Virus record (IMG/VR): IMGVR_UViG_3300025695_000044
Coordinates: 1-37,011 of that record
From: a virus
Strand: one strand, 5' to 3'
Length of the DNA stretch: 37,011 nt
Shown: positions 30,919 through 37,011 of the stretch, piece after piece
Position numbering within the stretch: position 1 is the first letter of the stretch
Layout of the letters: every line of letters begins with the position of its first letter
Translations under genes and position numbers: made by a program
The notes under the pieces: generated by a model
What the model was told of the DNA's origin: nothing
Seen by the model: the letters and a program-made list of their open reading frames with translations, nothing else
The model's database searches: none

Positions 30919-31550
30919 TGTACAAAGAGTTGATGTTTGATCGCCCCTACTATGGTACTCCGGAGCACTACTACAACGAGTACCTTCTTCGACATCAAAA
31001 TAAACAAAACAAAGGATCCCGTGGTAGGGATTCTGAGCGTCAAAAGACATATGAGTCCGAGTGGGCATTTCAACGCGAATGCTCTCACCTAATCCCCAAG
31101 TTCAAGACTATCGAAGAAGCGCAAAGGTATGCGAAGAAGATTTACAAGTCTAAGACTTGGCAAAAACTCTGGGTGGATAAGTGTAATGATGATGTCTTGG
31201 CACTACTCGGTGCGTCTCCCAAAGTGGTTGCGAAGAAACGATCCAGTGGTCGCGGTACTGCGGGGTTTACTAATGGACATACAGTTACGCTAGATATTCT
31301 CGTGGGTCTTGATGCATATACGCTGATTCATGAGTTGACTCACTGTCTGCGGAATATGCACCACGGTCGATCATTCCGAAAGGATATACTGGTCTTGGTG
31401 TCTCGTTTCATTGGACGTGATGCTGCGCGTGTATTGAAGTCAGAGTTCAAGAAACGTAAGTTGGCATGTGGTGAAGCACGTAAACCTATGTCATTCGAGC
31501 AATGGAATGCTTCTCGAATTCGAATGGAGAAAATTAGAAGTGGAAAGTAA
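30918..31550 (+). CDS. HExxH metallopeptidase-like protein
   Basis: A 210-residue protein with TLIHELTHCLRNMHHGRSFR (H138-E139-x-x-H142, then H149-G150), which matches small zinc metallohydrolases in which a downstream His near 'HG..F' is the third ligand. A basic N-terminal half (DSERQKTYESEWAFQRECSH, KTIEEAQRYAKKIY) could bind nucleic acid. It starts with TAATG and uses the GGAGG of the repeated junction. It is the second HExxH protein in this early region; the two are not close paralogs. Confidence 0.7.
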   Translation: MYKELMFDRPYYGTPEHYYNEYLLRHQNKQNKGSRGRDSERQKTYESEWAFQRECSHLIPKFKTIEEAQRYAKKIYKSKTWQKLWVDKCNDDVLALLGASPKVVAKKRSSGRGTAGFTNGHTVTLDILVGLDAYTLIHELTHCLRNMHHGRSFRKDILVLVSRFIGRDAARVLKSEFKKRKLACGEARKPMSFEQWNASRIRMEKIRSGK

Positions 31551-31800
31551 AGTTGATGACAAGTGGTATCCCGAAAACTTTGACTGGTATGTCAAGTGGG
31601 CGGCCACGGTATTTATTTTGACCTCGGTGGTGTTCCGTAATGCGGGTATAGATTTCCGCACCTTGGATTTATTATTTGGTACAATCGGTACGTTACTGTG
31701 GTTATGGGTTTCGGTGATATGGAAAGACCGCGCATTGATTATACTCAATGTGTCTATGTCCCTGTTGCTCGCCTCGGCATTAATCAAGGAGTTTGTGTGA
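31540..31800 (+). CDS. Three-span membrane protein
   Basis: An 86-residue protein with three hydrophobic helices (WYVKWAATVFILTSVVF, LFGTIGTLLWLWVSVIW, ALIILNVSMSLLLASALI) and the loop WKDRALII. Its size and arrangement recall half-transporter-like membrane proteins of marine phages. GTG 31540, overlapping the metallopeptidase gene by 11 bases, is the best start I can see. The stop touches the next ATG, and AAGGAG for the next gene lies in its end. Confidence 0.6.
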   Translation: MESKVDDKWYPENFDWYVKWAATVFILTSVVFRNAGIDFRTLDLLFGTIGTLLWLWVSVIWKDRALIILNVSMSLLLASALIKEFV

Positions 31801-32480
31801 TGTTTGAACATGTAGAGGTCGAACTGACCGAGATGGAATCGGTAACAACCGAATCTGGACGTAAATATAGGACACCCGAGGGAGTAGATCTACCATCAAT
31901 TACTACTGTTCTCTCTATTTTGTCTCGTGAGGGTATTGCGAAGTGGCGCAAGAAAGTTGGTGAAGAGGAGGCCAATCGGATCTCTCGTATTGCGTCTACA
32001 CGTGGTACTGCTGTTCACGAATGTATGGAAGACTACATCAACAATGTTCCGTTAGAAGAATTGAAGAAGAAATACTTACCTAATATTATTCACGACTTCT
32101 CATCGATCGCTAACATTGTCGCATCACGTATTGGAAAGGTGTATGCTCAAGAAGCACCTTTGTACTCTAACCATTTAGGTGTTGCGGGTCGTGTTGACTG
32201 TGTTGCTGAGTTTGATGGTAAGTTGTCAATTATCGACTTCAAGACTTCACGCAAGGCCAAGAAAACTGAGTGGATTACCAACTACTTCATGCAGGAATCT
32301 GCATATGCAATTATGTGGGAAGAGCGTACAGGTATACCAATCACGCAATTGGTTACCATCATTGCAGTGGATGATGACTTCCCGCAAGTTTTTATCGAGC
32401 ATAGAGACAACTGGGTACGTCCCCTACGTGAAACTATCGCACAATACAATGAGGAAAATTCGGGTTCCCTTTTCGTATAA
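31800..32480 (+). CDS. RecB/Cas4-like PD-(D/E)XK exonuclease
   Basis: A 226-residue phage nuclease: LPSITTVLSILSREGIAKWR, RGTAVHECMEDYI (H73), HLGVAGRVDCVAEFDG (D133), KLSIIDFKTSRKAKK (D146-F-K148) and NYFMQESAYAIMWEE (Q165). These are the ordered catalytic residues of RecB-type PD-(D/E)XK nucleases. ATG 31800 has a strong AAGGAG site and starts MFEHVEVELTEM. A role in recombination or host DNA breakdown is likely. Its stop lies inside the late promoter of the next operon. Confidence 0.85.
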   Translation: MFEHVEVELTEMESVTTESGRKYRTPEGVDLPSITTVLSILSREGIAKWRKKVGEEEANRISRIASTRGTAVHECMEDYINNVPLEELKKKYLPNIIHDFSSIANIVASRIGKVYAQEAPLYSNHLGVAGRVDCVAEFDGKLSIIDFKTSRKAKKTEWITNYFMQESAYAIMWEERTGIPITQLVTIIAVDDDFPQVFIEHRDNWVRPLRETIAQYNEENSGSLFV

Positions 32481-32483
32481 ATA
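32476..32483 (+). promoter_or_regulatory. T4-type late promoter (TATAAATA)
   Basis: A perfect octamer that overlaps the nuclease stop codon. It marks a switch from the early region to a late operon containing the alternative oxidase and capsid-signal proteins. Confidence 0.75.
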
Positions 32484-32523
32484 GTGTATAATAAATGTTT
32501 ACATTAAATGGAAGTCCGAAGTT

Positions 32524-33597
32524 ATGGCGTATGACATCATACCCAAGTCAGAACAAGAAATTAATGACTTGGATCATTTGTCCAATGCAAAGAAAGAGGA
32601 ACTGAAAACCCTATACCGTCACGTAGTTGCGGCATCAGGTGCACCAGATCCGCTCGCATTATCTAAATCTCCTAAAGAAAAGGGGATTAAGATAATGCGT
32701 TCTATCGCAGTGGATTTGGACTTGCCAGACTTAACTAGTCGATATGGTTTCAAACTTACCGCCGGTAATGGTTCTCGTGGTGGTACTGGTACTAAGTCAA
32801 AGGGATTTGCATTCGAAGGTCAGATTGTAACTGACCTAGAAGAGTATAAGCGTTCTAATCTAGACGGTACGTTCAAATTCCCCAACATGGTAAAGAAAAT
32901 GCACGATGCGTTTTTAAAGGACGCAAAGTTCATTCAAGTCAATCTAGAGGGCGGTGCAAACACTAAGCGTCCCCTAGTCTTCGGTGATGTCAAGGCGGTT
33001 ATTGGTGGTCGTGATCTAAAGATTGGTCACAAGATTACTGACGTAACTGTACTCACAGATCAAGGCAAACACTACCTTTCTGCTAAGTTTGGTGGTACTG
33101 TAACATTCTTCAATGCAGGTGTTCGAACAATCTTTACGGATGATCAGTTCGAGGCCGGTAAGATCACCAACAAAGATGCCAAGAAGTTGCTCGATATGTT
33201 TGGTATTGATGAGCAACGGTTCATCGACATCTTCACCAAATACGATCCAAGCAAAGCAAAAAAGAAGGGACAAAAAAGCATTGTTAATGCTGGTGCCATT
33301 GCAAACAAGCGGGCACTACAACGTCTCTTGCTTACAGGTATTGGATATGGTTACTGGATGGTACATCGCAAGGGTAAGAAGATTGAGTTCTATGAGATGA
33401 CTCTCCCTCGCATGAAGAAGGCATCTACAATCAAATCTATCAAGATTTTATATCCACAACCAGGCGATGCCAAAAGGATTGACATCGAAGTGGTAACGCC
33501 CCTATACATCTTTAAATTCAATATCCGCAACAAGCAGGGGGGACTATACCCATCTCACTTGATGTGTGATTACAAACCGAATGACGGGAGCAACTAA
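32524..33597 (+). CDS. Conserved phage protein, possible PD-(D/E)XK nuclease fold
   Basis: A 357-residue protein. Its middle has GFAFEGQIVTDLEEY (E98), HKITDVTVLTDQGKHYLSAK (D173, K188) and FGGTVTFFNAGV, an E...D...S-x-K order that fits a restriction-endonuclease-like core. The C-terminal part (GIGYGYWMVHRKGKKIEFYE, TPLYIFKFNIRNKQGGLYPS) resembles conserved proteins of T4-like marine phages. Function is unproven; a virion-packaged or packaging-linked nuclease is one idea. First gene after the late promoter. Confidence 0.55.
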   Translation: MAYDIIPKSEQEINDLDHLSNAKKEELKTLYRHVVAASGAPDPLALSKSPKEKGIKIMRSIAVDLDLPDLTSRYGFKLTAGNGSRGGTGTKSKGFAFEGQIVTDLEEYKRSNLDGTFKFPNMVKKMHDAFLKDAKFIQVNLEGGANTKRPLVFGDVKAVIGGRDLKIGHKITDVTVLTDQGKHYLSAKFGGTVTFFNAGVRTIFTDDQFEAGKITNKDAKKLLDMFGIDEQRFIDIFTKYDPSKAKKKGQKSIVNAGAIANKRALQRLLLTGIGYGYWMVHRKGKKIEFYEMTLPRMKKASTIKSIKILYPQPGDAKRIDIEVVTPLYIFKFNIRNKQGGLYPSHLMCDYKPNDGSN

Positions 33598-34163
33598 TGG
33601 GAGACTGGTTCGCACTATCTATGACTAAATTTTTCCGGTTTTTTGCCGATTTATTTTTCGGTGATAGATACGGATCACGTGCTCTTGTTTTAGAGACAGT
33701 TGCAGGGGTTCCAGGCATGGTCGCTGGGATGCTAACTCACCTTAAAAGTCTGCGTGGACTGCAACGGGGTAATGGATCGATGATCCATGAGATGTTAGCA
33801 GAAGCAGAGAATGAGCGAAAACACTTAATGTTCTTTATGGAGGTGGTTCAACCATCGACATTAGAACGAATTATTATTGTGATTGTGCAGATTATTTTCT
33901 GGCATTATTACCTAATCATGTATATTTTTTTCCCAAAGGTTGCGCACCGTATGGTAGGATACTTTGAGCAAGAGGCCGTACGTAGTTACACGAGATACTT
34001 AGAATTGATTGATGATGGAGAAATCGAAGATGTACCCGCACCAGAAATCGCAATAGAATACTATGACCTGTTGCCAGATGCTATGTTATCTGATATGATC
34101 AAGTGCATTCGTAACGATGAAATGCATCACGCAAAGGTAAATCACGGATATGCAGATGGATAA
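33597..34163 (+). CDS. aox: Alternative oxidase (di-iron ubiquinol oxidase)
   Basis: AOX moves electrons from ubiquinol to oxygen without pumping protons. The 188-residue protein has the di-iron motifs LETVAGVPGM (E33), AENERKHLM (E73, H76), YFEQEAVRSYT (E124/E126) and NDEMHHAKVNH (E175, H178), plus two membrane-associated hydrophobic stretches (IIIVIVQIIFWHYYLIMYIFF). The wording is closer to proteobacterial AOX than to cyanobacterial plastid-type oxidase. It is N-terminally short. It starts with TAATG after the previous gene, so it is late-expressed, probably in the host inner membrane. Confidence 0.9.
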   Translation: MGDWFALSMTKFFRFFADLFFGDRYGSRALVLETVAGVPGMVAGMLTHLKSLRGLQRGNGSMIHEMLAEAENERKHLMFFMEVVQPSTLERIIIVIVQIIFWHYYLIMYIFFPKVAHRMVGYFEQEAVRSYTRYLELIDDGEIEDVPAPEIAIEYYDLLPDAMLSDMIKCIRNDEMHHAKVNHGYADG

Positions 34164-35379
34164 CTTTTTAGATTTTATCACAGAACAAAAGAACACCCAC
34201 ATGACCCACATCGAAGATAAGGTCATCTACGGGGGTGTGAATGGTACTCGACAAGCGATCATGGCATTACGTGAGTTGCGCGATATGCTATCGGGTAAGC
34301 ACAGTGGCAACGTCTCTGTAAAGTGGGATGGTGCGCCTGCTATATTCTGTGGACAGGATCCTAGTGATGGCAAGTTCTTTGTAGCGAAGAAGGGTATATT
34401 CAATAAGAACCCTAAGATCTACAAGACTGATGCTGATATTGAAGCAGACACTAGCGGTGATCTCGCAGACAAACTCAAAGACGCACTCAAGTATTTACCT
34501 GAGTTGGGAATTAAGGGAGTCGTCCAAGGCGACTTTTTGTTCGGACGGGGTGATCTGTCCACCAAGAAGATAGACGGAGAAAAGTATGTTACGTTTCATC
34601 CTAATACTATTGTCTATGCTATTCCCGAGTCTATGGCAGGGATTGTAAAGAAAGCAAAAATCGGTATAGTGTGGCACACTACATATACTGGTAAGACGTT
34701 TGAAAGCATGAAAGCATCCTATGGTGTGGATGTCAGTAAGTTCAAAAAGTCTACAAACGTATGGTCACAGGATGCAATGCTACGTGATCTATCTAATGCA
34801 ACTATGTCCAAAAAGGACACGGAGGAAGTGAATGAATATCTTTCAAATGCTGGCAAATTATTTAACCAAATTGCGGGAACTACTCTTCGGACGCTCGAAG
34901 GAAACTCCGCCCTCGCAGGAACCATCGAAACCTACAACAACACCTTCGTCAGAAAAGGGCAAGTCGTCGGGAACTCGAAAAAACACGTCGAAGGCCTCAT
35001 CAAGTACATCCAAGACAAGTACCAAAAAGAAATCGACTCCCGCAAAACCGAAAAAGGCAAGAGCGCCCAGAAAGGTAAAAGAGACGAAATCTTAAAGTTC
35101 TTCTCTCCTGCAAATCGGGTATCTCTCGAAAAGATGTTCGATTTGCAAAAAATGCTCGTGCTTGCGAAGTTGAAACTTATAAATAAACTTGATAGTTTAA
35201 AGAAAATTGATACATTCGTTCTGACCAAGAATGGTTATAAAGTAACCGGAGAAGAAGGTTATGTAGCAATTGATAAACTTGGTGGTGATGCAGTGAAACT
35301 TGTTGACCGTATGGAATTTTCATATAACAACTTTTCACCCGATATACTTAAAGGATGGGATAAACCAACGAGGAAATAA
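34156..35379 (+). CDS. DUF6267-like protein with ligase-type KxDG motif and capsid-targeting-like N-terminus
   Basis: A 407-residue protein. SVKWDGAPAIFCG holds K56-W-D58-G59, which matches motif I (KxDG) of the ATP-dependent ligase/nucleotidyltransferase superfamily. VAKKGIFNKNP, VVQGDFLFGRGDL and YVTFHPNTIVYAIPES follow in an order that could match later motifs. The N-terminus MDNFLDFITEQ resembles the T4 capsid-targeting peptide. ATG 34156 has GGA 7 bases upstream; ATG 34150 adds MQ. The region 34832-35095 uses unusual C-ending codons and contains an overlapping gene. Related proteins are known in marine T4-like phages without proven activity. Confidence 0.7.
   Translation: MDNFLDFITEQKNTHMTHIEDKVIYGGVNGTRQAIMALRELRDMLSGKHSGNVSVKWDGAPAIFCGQDPSDGKFFVAKKGIFNKNPKIYKTDADIEADTSGDLADKLKDALKYLPELGIKGVVQGDFLFGRGDLSTKKIDGEKYVTFHPNTIVYAIPESMAGIVKKAKIGIVWHTTYTGKTFESMKASYGVDVSKFKKSTNVWSQDAMLRDLSNATMSKKDTEEVNEYLSNAGKLFNQIAGTTLRTLEGNSALAGTIETYNNTFVRKGQVVGNSKKHVEGLIKYIQDKYQKEIDSRKTEKGKSAQKGKRDEILKFFSPANRVSLEKMFDLQKMLVLAKLKLINKLDSLKKIDTFVLTKNGYKVTGEEGYVAIDKLGGDAVKLVDRMEFSYNNFSPDILKGWDKPTRK
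34832..35095 (+). CDS. Probable overprinted gene inside the KWDG gene
   Basis: An 87-residue frame shifted +1 inside the KWDG gene. It has its own GGAGGA site (34821-34826) 5 bases before ATG 34832. The product starts with an amphipathic segment (MNIFQMLANYLTKLRELLFG) and continues as a Lys/Ser/Thr/Pro-rich low-complexity tail (KETPPSQEPSKPTTTPSSEK and beyond). In this stretch the host frame uses mostly C-ending codons, unlike the rest of the phage, as expected if the second frame is selected. A chance effect of a local C3 bias is the alternative. Confidence 0.45.
   Translation: MNIFQMLANYLTKLRELLFGRSKETPPSQEPSKPTTTPSSEKGKSSGTRKNTSKASSSTSKTSTKKKSTPAKPKKARAPRKVKETKS
35178..35185 (+). promoter_or_regulatory. 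Possible late promoter inside the KWDG gene
   Basis: A perfect TATAAATA in coding sequence about 200 bases before GTG 35382. It could add late expression of the next two genes; being inside an AT-rich coding stretch, it may also be chance. Confidence 0.35.
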
Positions 35380-35381
35380 AA

Positions 35382-35759
35382 GTGGCCATGCCCCTTAGAT
35401 TTAAACAGTTCATATCTGAGAATGTAGACGAAGCATTAACTATGCAACAACGTCTCAACCTCAAGCGTTCTTTTAAGAAGAACAAAGCAAAAATTGCTCT
35501 AGGTCGCAAACGTGCTGAGAAGCGTGTGGCGAATATGGACGTGCTCAAAAAACGTGCACGTAAGCAAGCGCGTAACGTATTAATTAAGAAACTGACTAAG
35601 GACATCCCAAAAGATGACCTCTCCTTTGCTCGCCGCCAAGAAATAGAAAAGAGATTAGACAAGAAAAAGGGTGTCATAGATAGACTCTCAAAGAAACTAA
35701 TTCCTCAAGTTCGTAAGAAAGAACTTGAACGTAAGAGAGGCGGTCAGAGTGACAATTAA
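35382..35759 (+). CDS. Highly basic helical protein with capsid-targeting-like N-terminus
   Basis: A 125-residue, very Lys/Arg-rich, coiled-coil-forming protein (LNLKRSFKKNKAKIALGRKR, KKRARKQARNVLIKKL, RQEIEKRLDKKKGVIDRL). It starts LRFKQFISENVDE, which again resembles the T4 capsid-targeting peptide. GTG 35382 has GAGGAA 6 bases upstream; ATG 35388 is further away. The charge suits packing beside DNA in the head, as with T4 internal proteins. Similar basic proteins occur at this place in marine T4-like phages. Confidence 0.68.
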   Translation: MAMPLRFKQFISENVDEALTMQQRLNLKRSFKKNKAKIALGRKRAEKRVANMDVLKKRARKQARNVLIKKLTKDIPKDDLSFARRQEIEKRLDKKKGVIDRLSKKLIPQVRKKELERKRGGQSDN

Positions 35760-37011
35760 AAATTTCTCACAATACCTTGTTGAAGATAACAAGGAAGTAT
35801 ACTTTACCTTTGGACGTATGAATCCACCGACTATCGGACACGGTAAAGTTATGGATACACTTGCATCTAAATCTCGTGGTGCTGATTACAAGGTGTATCT
35901 GTCGCAATCAACTAATCCCAAGAAAGACCCTTTGTCTTACACTGATAAGATCAAGCACGTGCGTAAGATGTTTCCGAAACATGCACGTCAAGTAATCATG
36001 GACAAGAAGGTCAAGAATGTATTTGACGTTGCGGCCGCGCTGTATGATCAAGGTTATACTAAGATCAACATGGTAGTTGGTGCGGATCGTATCCGTGAGT
36101 TCGAAGTGCTGTTGAACAAATACAACGGTACTAAAGCACGTCATGGGTTTTATAAGTTTCAGAAGATTACCGTAATCTCTGCGGGTGAGCGTGATCCAGA
36201 TGCCACTGGTGTCGAGGGTATGTCTGCGTCTAAGCAGCGTGAAAATGCATCCAAGAACGACTTTGTTACTTTCGCACAAGGTGTGCCCAAGTCTATGTCG
36301 AATGCAGACGCACGTAAGTTATTCAATGACGTGCGTAAAGGTATGGGTCTTAAAGAAGAACGTGACTTCAAGAACCATATCGAACTCGCTCCTGTTTCAG
36401 AAACAAGAGAACAGTACGTTAGTGGAAATCTTTTTCAAGTTGGTGACACTGTTGTTATCAAAGAAAGCGAAGAAATCGGCACCGTAACTTTGTTAGGCGC
36501 AAACTACGTTATTGTAGAAACGGTAGACAGAAAGTTACGTAAATGGTTAGATGCTGTAGATCTAGTTGAGAGACAAGATCCGGATATCAAAGATCGTGAG
36601 GGAACCCAACCCGCACGTTATCACGCAGGACTCAAGAAGTCCACCAAAGCAAAACGTGATGCACACTTCAAGAAACACGGTAAGAAAGCGGATGATGATG
36701 CGTCTGCATACAAACCTGCGCCTGGCGATGCAACTGCCAAGACCAAACCTTCGAAGTATACCAAAGCATTCAAAGACATGTATGAGGAAGTCTCGCAGAA
36801 GGAACTCGATGACTTAGAAAAGTTTGCGGATCGTTTGTTGAATAAGTTTGATGTTGATATCGAATTCACACGTCACTTCAAAGACCGTATGAACGATAAG
36901 CGTAACAAGCCTGCTATTACTGTTGCGGAGTTGCAACGTTTGTTCAAGAAGATGGCAGACAATAAGGGTAAGAAGATCAAGAAGCACGGTAACAGTGAAG
37001 CAATCCTCAAG
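35749..37011 (+). CDS. Nucleotidyltransferase (HIGH-type) with capsid-targeting-like N-terminus, 3' truncated by window
   Basis: Open to the right edge: 421 codons without a stop. GTG 35749 has AGAGG 8 bases upstream and overlaps the basic-protein gene by 11. MTIKNFSQYLVEDN is a third capsid-signal-like start. Then YFTFGRMNPPTIGHGKVMD carries the T-I-G-H form of the HIGH motif of cytidylyl/adenylyltransferases, followed by MVVGADRIREFEVLL and AGERDPDATGVEGMSASKQR (an ISS/T-like signature). A small barrel (FQVGDTVVIKESEEIGTVTL) and a C-terminal FTRHFKDRMNDKRNKPAITV domain follow. The product could be an NAD or lipid-precursor enzyme; substrate unknown. Confidence 0.8.
   Translation, partial: MTIKNFSQYLVEDNKEVYFTFGRMNPPTIGHGKVMDTLASKSRGADYKVYLSQSTNPKKDPLSYTDKIKHVRKMFPKHARQVIMDKKVKNVFDVAAALYDQGYTKINMVVGADRIREFEVLLNKYNGTKARHGFYKFQKITVISAGERDPDATGVEGMSASKQRENASKNDFVTFAQGVPKSMSNADARKLFNDVRKGMGLKEERDFKNHIELAPVSETREQYVSGNLFQVGDTVVIKESEEIGTVTLLGANYVIVETVDRKLRKWLDAVDLVERQDPDIKDREGTQPARYHAGLKKSTKAKRDAHFKKHGKKADDDASAYKPAPGDATAKTKPSKYTKAFKDMYEEVSQKELDDLEKFADRLLNKFDVDIEFTRHFKDRMNDKRNKPAITVAELQRLFKKMADNKGKKIKKHGNSEAILK

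Noticed and set aside
34495-35228. Minus-strand frames across the late operon and elsewhere.
   Set aside because: Throughout the window minus-strand frames lack ribosome sites and family motifs and lie opposite well-supported genes; all real genes appear to be on the plus strand.
36185-36817. Shifted frames within the nucleotidyltransferase gene as extra overprinted genes.
   Set aside because: Unlike 34832-35095 there is no strong ribosome site and no local change in codon use of the main gene.

Overview
The window is a dense, entirely plus-strand stretch of a large T4-like marine myovirus genome. It carries the core T4 replication set in recognisable order: clamp-loader subunit gp62, RegA, family-B DNA polymerase gp43, recombinase UvsX, helicase gp41, followed by ThyX. 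Genes overlap by 1-14 bases (ATGA, TAATG), and late promoters match the T4 octamer TATAAATA. Signal peptides and a lipobox fit a Gram-negative host. The alternative oxidase resembles the proteobacterial type more than the cyanobacterial plastid-type oxidase, so I lean to a marine proteobacterial host. This is inference. I saw no integrase, tRNA, CRISPR array or insertion sequence.

Layout. (1) Positions 1-2302 hold a sulfotransferase C-terminus, gp62, RegA, a cupin-like protein and a late-promoted Hsp20. (2) Positions 2325-7697 are an accessory island: secreted microprotein, 34-residue zinc ribbon, 2OG-Fe oxygenase, two glycosyltransferases, then an early operon pairing a C5-cytosine DNA methyltransferase with a CmoA-like enzyme, and a ParB/DGQHR-like protein. 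(3) Positions 7706-16544 hold gp43, a methyltransferase, a possible archaeo-eukaryotic-type primase, a UDP-glucuronate epimerase, a UDP-glucose dehydrogenase, UvsX, a small acidic protein and gp41. (4) Positions 16537-21206 hold ThyX, small proteins, a second 2OG oxygenase, a DUF3310 protein, two SGNH-like paralogs and a third glycosyltransferase. (5) Positions 21231-25226 are a late block: four exported proteins, a membrane coiled-coil protein and a virion-type beta protein. (6) Positions 25284-32480 are an early region of small genes driven by a repeated sigma70-type promoter cassette; it includes a structured RNA leader, two HExxH proteins, a DUF932 protein and a RecB-like nuclease. (7) Positions 32476-37011 are a late operon: a possible nuclease, an alternative oxidase, and three consecutive proteins whose N-termini resemble the T4 capsid-targeting signal. 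One of these has a ligase-like KWDG motif and contains a probable overprinted gene; another is a nucleotidyltransferase that runs off the window.

The most exciting candidate is the pair at 4910-6749. The DNA cytosine methyltransferase has Arg356 where motif X normally has an almost invariant Asn (GN-x-V becomes GRMV). It overlaps by 14 bases a homolog of CmoA, the carboxy-SAM synthase. An engineered methyltransferase altered at this Asn to a basic residue is reported to accept carboxy-SAM and make 5-carboxymethylcytosine. The pair therefore looks like a natural two-gene system for a carboxymethyl-type cytosine in phage DNA. One caution: the Arg that binds the cofactor carboxylate in CmoA does not align cleanly in the phage protein.
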